This document shows positions 33,480-44,385 of a DNA stretch of 64,000 bases, piece after piece. Position numbers and translations under genes: made by a program. Numbering within the stretch: the first letter of the stretch is position 1; each line of letters opens with the position of its first letter. The notes beneath the pieces were generated by a model, which made no database searches, was not told where the DNA came from, and was given only the letters and a program-made list of their open reading frames with translations. The DNA comes from Nomia melanderi (lineage: Eukaryota; Arthropoda; Insecta; Hymenoptera; Halictidae). Location: assembly GCF_051020985.1 (NCBI RefSeq), contig NC_135008.1, forward strand, positions 1,550,001 through 1,614,000, read 5' to 3'.

Positions 33480-35972
33480 CTCTCATGGTAGATTACTTTA
33501 CGTAATCGTTATTCGAGTTTGAAATGTATATTTAAGCGGTACAGTTGTTGGAGGTATTAATTCGGTTGAGGCAAGAGGACCACCCTGCCGAGAGGAACAC
33601 AATAGTGGCCGGCTAACGATGAATTTGGCCGAGGTAGGAAATAGGCCAGGGACTCGTTAAATTGGCTATCGTGGAGGCTCGAGACGCGAGATCATTAGAG
33701 ATTCGGCGGACGAGAAGGTTAGAGATGTGTCCGGTAGATACGACAAATCCGAGCCGACCTATACATCACCGCACTGACCAATTAGAGGCGGCGGGGCGGG
33801 AGCGTCTAACGAAAAGAAACCATCGTAAACGGGGAAGGTGCCCCGCCGACAGACTCTATTGTCATAGAACAAAGGAAATCGGGAGCAACTTCTAGAACCA
33901 ATAACGTTGCAAGGAATCACTCGAGGATTGCTTCACGTGGAACAGAAAACTCGTCTTTCTAGCCACAGTGAATTATCTAATTAGCGATGATATTAACATT
34001 GACGTGTTCCATTTTCACGTGAAACTTTTAAGTTTGCCAAACGATACGACTCGGCCGCAGAGAGTAACGAGTAATTATGAATTTAATGATATCTATACTG
34101 TTTGTTTACGTTTTACACGATTCCACAGATGTTTCGTTTAATAGACACTGCGATCTGTTTCGACATTCCACGATTCTTTTTCATACGCTGAACGTGTACG
34201 TTGCGCGGTGAAGTGTTACTCGATTTCGCGGTTAGCAATCAGGATCTAATACGCCGGTATAGGATGGCGTAGGGAAACAATAGATATAACCCACGTACTT
34301 AATACAACGAAAGACAATAACGCGTTGCAACGACGGCGAATCGACACCTGACACTCGTTACGTTGGCGAGAGCAAACAATAGGTCCACCTTCGCGAAGGA
34401 CAAGCAACAATGACGGCTCGCTCGTCATCGATCTATTTACCATCGAAGACGTGCCCGATTAATCATCGCGGACGAGGAAGCTAGCGGAGCTGAAATTTAT
34501 TATCAATTAGAGCGCCGATCGTTAGACCGCTAATTCATTTCTATTGTGGAGCACCCGTGAATTTCGGAGAACCTAACCATCCATTCAGACAGTCGTCTGT
34601 TCGTTTTTGTGTACGATGTGTTATTGTCTATAGTATTTATTATATACACACGCAAAAACAATGAAACAGTCGACGCGGTCTTACACTTTTATCATCCGAT
34701 CGTCTATTACTCGTTATTATCATTGCCTCGCGTGCAGCAGAGAAAGCACAGTGACTTATAGAGTGCTTACTATGTTAATTTCATTTCCACAGGCTAACCT
34801 TTCAACTATATATTTTCAATCAACACTTTATACACTTCGATACTGCGCAGTTCGTATTAGTACGTCGCGGTTTGACGGAGTACGACTATTTATCGAGTGA
34901 ACACGAGGATCCGTTGAGAAATGATACTGAACTTGGATGATGTATCAATCAGCTACTGCGATCTCTTTGAAAACTACTTTATTCTCGTATTTACGTATTC
35001 ATATTTACAAATGGCTTCCCAAATTTTCATTCGAGTAAATAGCTACCGAACATTTAACGATTAATACGTAATCTTTCTAAAAATGTTAACGATAGACTAT
35101 TTTCCGTTTCTTCAGACATCATAGTATTCAATACATATTGTCTTCTATATATTATTATTATATATTAGATATATTATCTTAGACAAATATTCCAAAGTAT
35201 AAAGTTAAACATAGTGCTCACATTTTCTCACATTCTGGGATATTATGAAGTTTTTTGCTATTTGATTCCAACGTATTATAAACAGAAATCGAATTTAGTC
35301 GCGCAAAATCTCTATTTTCCAAACGGAAATCATTCCGTACAACGCAAACTACCTAGCGACACATTGGTAACCTTCGATTCTCGTTGCCGAACGGTCGAAT
35401 TCGGCGATTTTGCCAACAAGAATACGTGGCAGAGGCGTGCGGCCGGCCGCACCGCGCGACATCGTGTCAACGTACGCGTAAATGTCCGTTCGCCAGTGCG
35501 GTCTGCAGTGGCCTTGGCTCAATGTCGCATACTCGCCGACCTGGACTCGGACCGGCGTGCACCGCTGTCTGCGGACCGACCTTTCGCGCTCGCGTATTCC
35601 CATCGTTATCTGTTTACCGTCTATTAATCCTTATCACTGGAGTGTGCGCCGCTCGAGTGTGAACAGTGTTCGACGTTCTGCTCCAAAAGGTGACGGTCGA
35701 GCAACGCCGGTATCGAGTGGTCCACTCCATCTACGCTTGTTCAGCAGTTTGTCGAGTATCCTTGACGATCTCGATGAATATTCGACGCATAAGGGACCGG
35801 TCACTTTTTATTTCCTCCCTTGGTCCCGGATGAAGATAGCGACAGGAATAATTTTGCAGTCGAAAGTTTCGATATAGCAGCGTTATTCGATTATTATAAA
35901 TGGTAATATAAAAGTACGCGTATCAGCGAAAGTTAGCCTTGTGATCATTTCAGTTACTTTTACTTTTCAATG
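33480..35972. other. Non-coding stretch with CpG-rich patches
   Basis: CpG-rich at 33.55-33.9 and 35.37-35.72 kb, AT-rich elsewhere. Frames at 35214-35877 overlap in three phases. The 35.4-35.7 kb patch could be promoter-like, but I see no decisive element. Confidence 0.35.
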
Positions 35973-36209
35973 AATATTTAATACAGCTGTTTGCAATAAA
36001 ATGGTTGATTTCTTACTGATTATTCGATGGTTTTATAAGTGAAATATATACGTAGAAAGAGTGAGCTTGATTTAAAAAGGTGAATTTGTAAATATTTAAT
36101 ACACCTGTTTGCAATCAAATGTTTGATATCTTACTAATTGATTATTCGATGGTTTTATAAGTGAAATATATGTAGAAAGAGTGAGCTTGATTTAAAAGGG
36201 TGAATTTCG
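35973..36209 (+). repeat. Tandem duplication, two units of 118 bp
   Basis: AATATTTAATACAGCTGTTT at 35973 restarts as AATATTTAATACACCTGTTT at 36091. Both copies continue through GATTATTCGATGGTTTTATA and AAAGAGTGAGCTTGATTTAA. Differences are few: a small insertion in unit 2 after TTACTAATTG and a deletion of ACG near the end. This is a recent event. Confidence 0.9.
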
Positions 36210-37078
36210 ATTGCAAAATCTATATCTCGATACTTTATCTCAAAACTATTTTATTCGAATATTTTATACATTGAATTATTCCACAAAGCACAGCATTAAA
36301 CATAAAACTTCATAATTCTACCATAGCAAATCAGGTGACTGATTGCAAGTCACCTCCGTAGCGCGAAGGATTAAAAGTACAAAGACCGAACTTTCTATTC
36401 GAGCCGTATCCGCAGTTCCCGCGACAAATCGCCGCGAAAACGGTCGTTTCCAGCGATCGCGGTTGAGTCACGGTAGAGCGTTTCCCCGGCCGAAAATAGC
36501 GAGGCACGGTATCACCTGCGCAACAGAGGAAAGCGACTTCCGGTTCCCTTTTACGCGTATCAGCGCCCCGCCGTAACGTCAGGCGGCGTGTTCGCGGAAA
36601 GACAGACACGCCGGTTCGGTACTGGCACTTCCGCGTGGCCATTATTAATTACGGGCCTCGTTAACGGCACCGGGAGTGGCGTGCGTGTACGATTGTCTGT
36701 CTCCTCGCGGGAAGAATGGAAATCAGGTGAGCCGGGCGGCGTTGCGTCACGCGGCTCTCGCCGATACCCGAAACGTGAGAACTCGTCGAACGCGTCGGCG
36801 TTCTAGGATTGCGTGCGTTTCCAGCGGCTGAAATGAACCCTCTGCGGTCCTGCGTCGAGTCGGACTCGACGGTCGATTTTATTCCAGCACCTACCGATTC
36901 TAATAATCTTTCCGTACATTACCTGAGTCGCTAGGAAACCTGCGGTTGAGTTGATTGTTCGATATTCTGTGATTTTCGTGGATTTTCATGGGAGAAATAG
37001 ATTTGCTTGGTTATTCGTATTTTCTAGGCGAGACAGTTCTTGATTTATAGCTTCTGAATATGTTGTATGATCATTTCA
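36210..37078. other. Non-coding stretch, CpG-rich at 36.35-36.85 kb
   Basis: A donor-like CAG/GTGAGC lies at 36724-36731 after a 46-codon in-frame run from about 36588, without any acceptor I trust. No gene is called. Confidence 0.35.
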
Positions 37079-37236
37079 GACAGTGAGACATTTCTCAATT
37101 TTTCTGAGCGACTTGATTAGAATTGGTAGTCCTAATGAAATAATCCCTTGCACTCGAAAAGTCACTGGAAATTTTCCAATCGGATATATCATTAAATTAA
37201 TGAATGTTGATACATTTCAATAAATCCTACATACTA
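37079..37236 (+). repeat. Linker repeat, inverted copy of 13721-13890
   Basis: GAGACATTTCTCAATTTTTC, GATTAGAATTGGTAGTCC, AATCCCTTGCACTCGAAAAG and GATATATCATTAAATTAATG match the complement of 13721-13890 in order. It abuts the family A element on its right. Confidence 0.8.
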
Positions 37237-37460
37237 TTAACCCTTAGCACTCCGGATGGTTCTGTAATTTATCAGCAACAGCGACTAATTCTTATCTCTA
37301 GTGAAAATGAAAAATACTATAGCATCCCTTCGATCTTTGATTTTCTTTCTCAGTAGAAAATTTGGATGTGAAAATCTGATAATTTTAGGGTAGTCCCTTC
37401 GATTCGTTAAAATATTTGATATAACTGGTGCAATATTGGAGCCAGAGTTCAAAGGGTCAA
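37237..37460 (+). mobile_element. TTAA-flanked MITE, family A
   Basis: TTAACCCTTAGCACTCCGGA at the left and AGAGTTCAAAGGGTCAA at the right, 224 bp; the right TTAA has mutated to TCAA. Internal phrases agree with the other A copies. With the linker it forms the composite also seen at 13502-13890. Confidence 0.85.
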
Positions 37461-38560
37461 TCGTTGCCCACAGACTCGTCCCATTTCTCTCACTCCGCTA
37501 ATTCGCCGTATCAGCGAGCAGTTAAATATCCAGCTAAAAAAGAGTTCGGCGAATCTAAGCACGGCCAGAGGAGATAACGCGCGCGCACGTCCCCAGGAAA
37601 CCGGGTCGGATACGCGGAAAGGAGCGGCGCCCGATTATTTCCAGTCGAAAACGGTCCCGGCATTATCCTCCTCCGTGACAAGCCACGAATGTGGCAATAT
37701 TTTCCCCGGCGAGGAATTCCTCCCCACCCCGCCCCTCCCCTGCCCGCCCCTCTAAAAACTGGTCCACTTGTCTTGGAGCGGTCGGATGTCGTAACCGCTT
37801 CTCACGATCGTGGATCTTTGAGCTTAGGAATTTCGCCTCGGCGCGTCCCGCGGCCGGATAAATAGGGAAAAAACGGTCGGCCGGCGGGGCGGGGGGGACG
37901 GATCGCGGATACCGATCGCGGATTTAGCAATAATTTCTGTTCAGCCGGTAATAATTCACCCGACGTTACGAATCTCCGCGGTTTCGCTCTCGTGTTCCAT
38001 CGTAATCCGTTACCGCGCCGCGCCGCGCCGGAATCGCAACGATAACGTTTGCCAGGGGACCGTGACGACCGGCCTCTCTCTCCCTCTCTCTTTCTTCTCT
38101 CTTCTCTCTTTCTCTGTTACTCTGGAATGTGGAATGCGCTGCCCCCTCCCCGCGCCCTTCGAGCTCGATCTCTTTTAACCATTAATTAAATTAACGCTCG
38201 AGCAAGCAAGAGATGCAGGAAGCGAGCCGGCCTTTAGTCTTTTAGCCTGGTTCAATCGGAATCGACGCACGGAAGAATTTATCCCCGGGGGCGGGGGATT
38301 CGGGACGAGCAGCTAGTCGACAGAGGATTTTACTTTGGATTTACCTGTCGAGTTGCTTTCATTTTCATCGGGAATTTCGCTGTAAGTGTCGGTCTTCGGT
38401 TGCGAGAGCGGATAGTTGAGGCTCTGTACGAGATTGTTTCCGTTATGCTGTACCGATGCGTCCCGGAGAGTAGAGGTAGAAGCGGTTTCGAGGGAATTTT
38501 AAATATCTAAGACGGTTACCTTCAATGGTAATCGGCGAGGAAGAAGGAACTTAGGGAATC
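37461..38560. other. GC-rich island with CT-rich tract
   Basis: GC-rich from 37560 to 38310, with a CTCTCTCCCTCTCT-type tract at 38070-38117. The following 38280-38500 part is G-rich on the plus strand. No frame above about 80 codons and no gene recognised. Confidence 0.4.
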
Positions 38561-41337
38561 GTTCGGTATTGAACTACAGTCACGAAATAGATCCTTGACA
38601 AGCAAGGCGCCTAACTGCGAATCCAAGAATGCCATCGGTAACCAGAATCGGTTCCAAAGGATACAGAAACGATCTCCAAGTTTCACAACGAATTCGATTT
38701 CTCCCTAATTTGATAAACTAATCCTCCTGGAATAATTCTAAATCACACATCAAACTCTTAACCACCAGAAAGAAGCCCATTAATCTCCGGCGAAGGTTTC
38801 TATTCCAAGAACGAAAGTTCAATATTGCCGATCCACGGACATTCGTCCCGAAACGACTATCGCAGGTGCGTCCGGGATGCGCGTAAAAGCCGAGCGTCTC
38901 GCGGCTCGCCGAGGGAAAAGTATTCGGGATTCGCCGGAAGTTACGTAAGCGTCGGCCGATTATCGGCGAAGTTAAGCCGATGATGACTGGTACTGTCGAT
39001 TGGCGCCAGGCGAAGTGAAAGTCGGTTACCATCCTCCGTCGTTCTCTCATTCCCCGCGTTTCTTTTCCACGGAGTGCGCCGGCTGGCCCGTCTGGTCCCG
39101 GGGCCTGCGTGCGAACGAATGCCTCCGCGTAGGCCGGCCATAGTTACGGCCCGATGAAACGCGATACCGCGCGCCGGCGCGGCGCAGCGCGGCGTTCCGT
39201 GGAACGCGAAAATCTCGGAAAAATAAAACAGCGCCGTCAGCCAGCCGATGCGCTGGGAAGCGGCATGCCGTGGGTAGGGCGCCGTACCAACACGATTCGC
39301 ACGTTATTGTTTCGGGGAAACGTGTCAGCCTTGTCGCCGGCCGATCGCGATCGTTACGTCCGATCGGAAATCTCGTCGGCCGCGCTAGAATGGAAACAAG
39401 TTGTCTTTTAGGCTCGTTATCGGGAAGAAACTCGACACGCTTTCCGGAGTTGCGGAACGACATCGAAGTTCGTTTATCGCCCACCGTACACGAACCGAGT
39501 CGATCCTATTGCGCTCGTTGCCCGTGGCTAGTCGAATGTAACCGTTGCTCGTTTCTGTTGGACGGTAGATTCTTTTATCCCGGCCGTGTTATGGCTGTAT
39601 CGCGTTTGCTCGACGTTCAGCGTTTTTCCTTGGGATCCTGGAACGACGAGGCTGTCGGTTATCGATGGTATTCGGTGATTACGGGGGGCGGATAATGGTT
39701 ATCGAAGTTCGAGGGTAGCCGGAGTAGGTTAGGAGTCATAGGAAAGTTTTCTATCCGCGAGTGTAACTGTTTATTTAATTGTAATTTTTCGTACCGTTAA
39801 GGACATTAGGTTTATTAAGTGGTAATCGCTTTGGAAGTTTCAGGCGCATTAGGTTCGGCGTAAAAGGCAGCCGTCTGTGCCGCGAGATAGAATTTCTGGT
39901 TTACGTTCTCGTATAAGTGGAATCGTTAAAAACTGATATAGACGTTAATTTGTCGGACGGAATGGTTTCTCGGGGGAAAACAGATAATTGCTCGATTCAC
40001 CGCGAACGCCGATAGATAATCCTGTTTCTGGCCACTTAAGGCGAATCTTTGGAGCCCGATAATAGATGTACCGTCTATATTTCGTTGGATTTAGTAATAG
40101 CCGGTGGACGTTAGCAACGACAGAAACTTAAGTAACGTTATTCCGAGATTTATCGCTCGACGCACTAAGACTGCTAATTAATTCATACAGCCACGGATAT
40201 GGTCGGTTGAAATTCCGACTGTTCCGACGTTTCCACACCGCGACTGTTCTATTCGGCTACTATTCTCCGCTTCGGCCGCTCGTTAGTTATTAGTTAACAC
40301 TTCGCCTATCGGTAATTGCTCGATGGCCCATTAAGGACCGACAATTAAAAGCCAAGGCTTCCATAATGAATTCTTCAATAGCCAGAGCGGCTCGAGTTAC
40401 GAAGTCAGCTCGTTCGCGTGACGTCTACACATAGCAGTTATACCATATTCCCATAATTCCTTTCGAGATTATTATTCGAATACCGACCAGTTCCGTTATG
40501 CCTTCGCATTAGCGAATAACGCGCATTTCTGAACTCATGAAATATCTCTGCCTCCTAAACTTCTGCTGAGAATTTCAAACTGAACTCGACGAATCGGAGA
40601 GGCTACATTGGATCCGAAGGTTCGCTGGTCGAAATTCAGACCACCATTGTTAGCTCTCATTGCACTCTAATCTAACATAATTGCACAGTGGAAAATTCCA
40701 CGATTCTCAAATCGCAGTGCTACCATATTTACCAAAGGGTTAAATGATTCGTTTCCAAATTAGTACTCCAAAGAAAGCTTGATCTCGCCAAAATGTCGAC
40801 ATCCGTCCGCAAAGGGTGAAACAAGTGGCATCCCGTAGCGAACTGAACCGAAGAACCATCGCGACCTTCGGTTACGTAAGGGAACTGGTCCGCATAATAC
40901 GCGAGCGGGCCGAATTCTATTGATTTTCGAGTGAAAGCGTCGGCCGGCTAACATTAGGTAAAGGATATATCTCACAGCCTGGGTCCGGCCACGAGGATCA
41001 GCCAGCCACGACACGCTCGGCCCGAAGAGTCTCGTTTCTGCGCGCGGCTGGAACGCGGTAAGTGAATTGAGCCCGGTTGCACAACGTCCCCACCCCTCCA
41101 ACCCCCTTTCTATCTGTGTCCCTCGCCCCGCGCGCCGCTCGGCCGCCCTCGCCGCATCGTCGCGAGGAGGATGCCACGGGAACACAACCTGCACTCCCGT
41201 CTAATGAATAGTTGGGTCAGACTCCTACCTCGGTAAATGCTGAGAATTAACCGCCTCCTTCTTGACATTTCGCTCGGAAGAGGATCTTCTCCTCTTGCCG
41301 GGCAGAGGCGAATCTCTCTCTTTCTCCCCGTTTCGCG
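38561..41337. other. Two GC islands separated by AT-rich DNA
   Basis: Islands at about 38.8-39.65 and 40.8-41.3 kb. Frames of 110-145 codons overlap on both strands and lack motifs. The C-rich left flank (38701-38760: 16 C, 3 G) and the G-rich right flank (39661-39720: 23 G, 8 C) surround the first island. TTTACCAAAGGGTTAA at 40730-40744 is a solo MITE end. Confidence 0.4.
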
Positions 41338-41410
41338 CGCACAAACACACGTACACACACAGAAACACACAAATACATACACAATACACATACAGAGGCA
41401 TGCAGGACAC
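41338..41410 (+). repeat. (CA)n-rich microsatellite
   Basis: Interrupted CA repeat with ACACACAC cores separated by GT, GA and AT interruptions. It accounts for the Cys/Val/Tyr-rich minus-strand frames and the His/Thr-rich plus-strand frames here. Confidence 0.9.
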
Positions 41411-42019
41411 ACGTATCCACTCTCTTCTCTTCTTCACCGTTTATCACGAGAGCCCACTAGATCGCCGGTGAAGATAGTCCGCTGCTCGAGCATAGGAGAC
41501 AAAGTGTGGACCGCAGGAAATGGACGGATCAGCGCGCCGGTCGGAGACGCTGATCGCGCAGCGGCCGGCTAATTGCCGAAACTCCCTTTCCTCCGTAATG
41601 GACGAAACGTAGGCGCGATACGCGGGGACTGGAACTTTAAAAGCAGCGAGTCTAATTCGGGGAATCCGCGGCAAAGCGAGCAAACCGAGCGGAAACGGAT
41701 TGCCGTGTTTCGACCGTTTGAGTGCCGGCCGGTGCGAGTTCCCTCCGACGATTCGCTGTCTCGAAGTGCTAGCTTGTCGGTTCGTTTCGAATGTAATTTA
41801 TGCGTTTAGCCGATTGTTAACTGTTTATTTTTAGTCTCTTCGTCGCCTGTTTGGAAATAGACGCGCGAGCGTTTAGCATTGTTCTCTGGGAAATTAGAAC
41901 CTGATTTACTGGCTTGCCACTTTTCGAGCGGAGTTTTTGCCTTACGACGTTGAATTAATACTTAAGAATGAACCTTTTGCGGACGGAGACTCTTTAGAGT
42001 ATAAAGACTTGCAATGTAT
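41411..42019. other. CpG-rich non-coding stretch
   Basis: Short frames only; no gene or repeat recognised. Confidence 0.4.
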
Positions 42020-42178
42020 GAAGCTGAATTGTACATCGAATGATTAAACAATAGGAAGAAGGAAACTATGCACTGATCTCTTGCTATTCAATTAATCAAA
42101 TCACTCGTTCGCAACTTAGTATTCCAAATATGACAATTCCATCCTATCAAACTCGTCCATTCGGTCACAAAGGATTAA
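42020..42178 (+). repeat. Interspersed repeat F6, copy 2
   Basis: AAGGAAACTATGCACTGATC, TCTTGCTATTCAATTAATCA and ACTCGTTCGCAACTTAGTAT match 31520-31640 in order. It ends GGTCACAAAGGATTAAG, close to the CAAAGGGTTAA terminus of families A and B, suggesting F6 too is a TTAA element. Confidence 0.5.
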
Positions 42179-42179
42179 G

Positions 42180-43015
42180 TAGCGTCTCCCTCGTTAAGTG
42201 TTGTGTCCGAAAGTTAAGATGAATACAGATGAATCGAAGATTTCTCTTTGTTTTCCAGCGACAGCGTTACTCTACCGAGTGTAGACACGAAAGAAATCAT
42301 AGAACAAACAGGTTAAAGCGTACAAACTGAAACCCACAGCGTACAGCATCGCTCCCAGCGAGATACTCGAGCCTCCCCGCGTTTCGTTCGAGCGCAACAC
42401 GCACGGTGAACCCTTGAACACCGAAACCCATCAGTCGCAGCGACGCCTGCGAGCTTCGGCGTGTCCGAGGGCCTTTAGCGACGCGAGAAGCGTTATCGCC
42501 GCGTTCCCCCCTTCCCCGCGCCGCGCTGTGTTTCTGGCTTAGCTTTCCGTGTCGTTTCTTTCGCCGCGAAATTCGCCCCGGTGTGATTTAACGCCATATC
42601 GGGCCGGCCCTCGAATTAGCATAGCCGGCTATGGAAACGCGCACGAAAATAAAGGAACCCGGTCCGCCGCGCCGGCCGGACCCGGTCGTGATCTAGCGCC
42701 GTTGGCATCTCGACCGGTCGACGATCGCGACCGTTGTTTGGACACGGTTTTCTGTGCCGGTAAACACAGTGGCGGCGGTATTTATGGAGTACCCGGTGTG
42801 CGATTGTTAATTAACCTTTTTCGTTCGGCTTGTTAGTCGAGCATAACGTTTAAGCAAAATCCTGTTCGCCACGTCTGTCCAAGGACTTCACCGTCCCCGT
42901 GTTTTGTCGGGGAAACAATCGTATCGAACCGTGGAATATAGATTCTAGATTGAGAAATAGATCTTGTTTCTTAGGAAACGGTTACCTAGTTTTTAGGAAG
43001 CTTTGTTTTCTTCCT
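42180..43015. other. Non-coding stretch, CpG-rich at 42.3-42.8 kb
   Basis: A good acceptor-like tract ends at 42258 (TTTGTTTTCCAG), but the only donor-like GT nearby is poor. CCATCAGTCGC at 42429-42439 fits an arthropod initiator by chance or in fact. No gene is called. Confidence 0.35.
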
Positions 43016-43376
43016 AACCGCTCGAGAGGTGACTTCCAAACTTGATTTGATACATTTCTGGCTTTCGGGAGAGATCCGTGTCCACTAGGAATTTTTTTAT
43101 TTTTAAAGGCACACTGATACTGATGTGTGCCGAGGAAGAGTCACCAATTATTTTAATTGGTCAGCTGAATAATTAAAAACGTTGGGAAAAAATTCCTAGT
43201 GGACACGGCTCTCTCCCGAAAGCCAGAAATGAATGTAAAACTCCAGGCCGTGAAAGCATCAAAACTACTTGATTTGATACAGCAAAGTTCAAAAGTTTTA
43301 TACGTAACATCAACTATGCATTCGAGTGTCACTCTAGCTGTGTCACTGTCACTGAAATCTTCGAGTAAAGGGTTAA
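43016..43376 (+). mobile_element. MITE family B, split by an insertion
   Basis: Left part CCGCTCGAGAGGTGACTTCC...CTTGATTTGATAC and right part CTTGATTTGATACAGCAAAG...TCTTCGAGTAAAGGGTTAA correspond to a continuous family B element such as 49681-49836, which reads CTTGATTTCATACAGTGAAA at the equivalent place. The left TTAACCCTTTGCA end is partly deleted. Confidence 0.65.
43054..43266 (+). mobile_element. Inserted three-way-junction hairpin element
   Basis: Flanked by a 14-bp direct repeat ACTTGATTTGATAC (43040-43053 and 43267-43280). The arms 43053-43097 and 43187-43231 pair over about 45 bp with one mismatch. Inside are two more perfect hairpins: GGCACAC/GTGTGCC (43108-43131) and ACCAATTA/TAATTGGT (43143-43161). 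After the right arm comes a 35-nt single-stranded tail ending in CATCAAA. There is no coding frame. Target duplication length and the A-ending tail would suit a retroposed structured RNA; the junction shape also recalls parvoviral terminal hairpins, but nothing viral was found nearby. Confidence 0.7.
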
Positions 43377-43479
43377 GCTTCGCACAGTTCATCGATATTC
43401 CGTATACCAGAATAAAGTAGCTGTTAATCTCTGTGCACTCTGATTAATTTGAGAGATCGTATCGAAAATTGTTAGATGT

Positions 43480-43510
43480 CTTTACTGAATCTTCGAGTAC
43501 AAAGGGTTAA
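43480..43510 (+). repeat. Family B, solo right end
   Basis: ACTGAATCTTCGAGTACAAA followed by GGGTTAA repeats the terminus seen at 43352-43376. This is a second, isolated end only about 130 bp downstream. Confidence 0.6.
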
Positions 43511-44071
43511 GGCAACAGAAGTCCCTCGATCGGCAGCAATAATACCGTGTAGCTGCGATCTTTTCGTTCGCAGCTGCGGCGAATTCCAGCCACCGCTGAG
43601 AGATACTTGTCGTCGGTCGGTAATTCGTACGTTCGGCGATCGGTGTAAAAACGCTGCGCGCTGTGGTCGATCGGTTAGGTGGTAGCCGCGTGCTCTGGAT
43701 TTCGACAAAGGGAAAGGCGGTCATTACGATCAAACGTGGCGGAGCGGCGGCCGGGCCCGAATAAACCGATAACAAAAAGAAACACATCCCACACGCGCGC
43801 CATTAACCTTTTTAAAAGTTCGTCACGCTGACCGGCGTTTTGCAATTCGAGCCGGTTACCCCGTCCGGCAATTGATCGGGTGAAAGCGCCGTTTTGTCGC
43901 CGGATAATTCAATCGACAGTTTTGCTCGTTTATGCCGGCCGGCATACGCCCGGGGAGAGAAAGAAAAGAGAGCGGTCGCGCGTTGCCTGGCCGAAGGTGC
44001 AATCGGCTGCATGCGAGTCGCTCCAAAGCGAATGCGGTTAAGCCCGGGGAAGAAAAACTAAGGGAATTCAT
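43511..44071. other. CpG-rich non-coding stretch
   Basis: Overlapping frames on both strands; no gene or repeat recognised. Confidence 0.4.
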
Positions 44072-44198
44072 GTTTTGGCTTCTGAAGTGATTGTACAGTA
44101 TATCCAGCAGCTGTAAGAAAGGCTTTCTAAACTGGAAAAAACGAAGAAACGAGGAAATCCTTCAACAAGTAAACAGAATATTACTTGTTCCATTGAAA
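44072..44198 (+). repeat. Interspersed repeat family F5, copy 2
   Basis: TTTTGGCTTCTGAAGTGATT, ACTGGAAAAAACGAAGAAAC and CCTTCAACAAGTAAACAGAA match 7395-7535 in order. It abuts the family D element at 44201. Confidence 0.55.
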
Positions 44199-44200
44199 TT

Positions 44201-44385
44201 TTCACATTAGGTTTACGGAACGCGTCAAATTGACGAACATTCGATTTTAGAAATATTATTTTGTAAATGTTTACGCTGATTTTACTATCGAATCTCCAGT
44301 TTCCACAATCTAAATAAACGAGCATCGATTCTTTTAGGAACAATAGAATCAAGTGTACAATAAATGCCCCTAAACCTAGTGTTAA
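44201..44385 (+). mobile_element. TTAA-type MITE, family D
   Basis: Left end TTCACATTAGGTTTACGG and right end CCCCTAAACCTAGTGTTAA form an inverted pair over 185 bp; the left TTAA has mutated to TTCA. Internal AATCTAAATAAACGAGCATC and TCTTTTAGGAA also occur at 60870-60966. Non-coding. Confidence 0.75.

Noticed and set aside
41110..41447. Cys-rich minus-strand peptides (CMCIVYVFVCFCVC-like)
   Set aside because: They are translations of the CA microsatellite.
43053..43231. Parvovirus terminal repeat
   Set aside because: The fold is reminiscent, but no viral coding sequence or second terminal repeat was seen, and insertion with a target duplication points to a mobile element.
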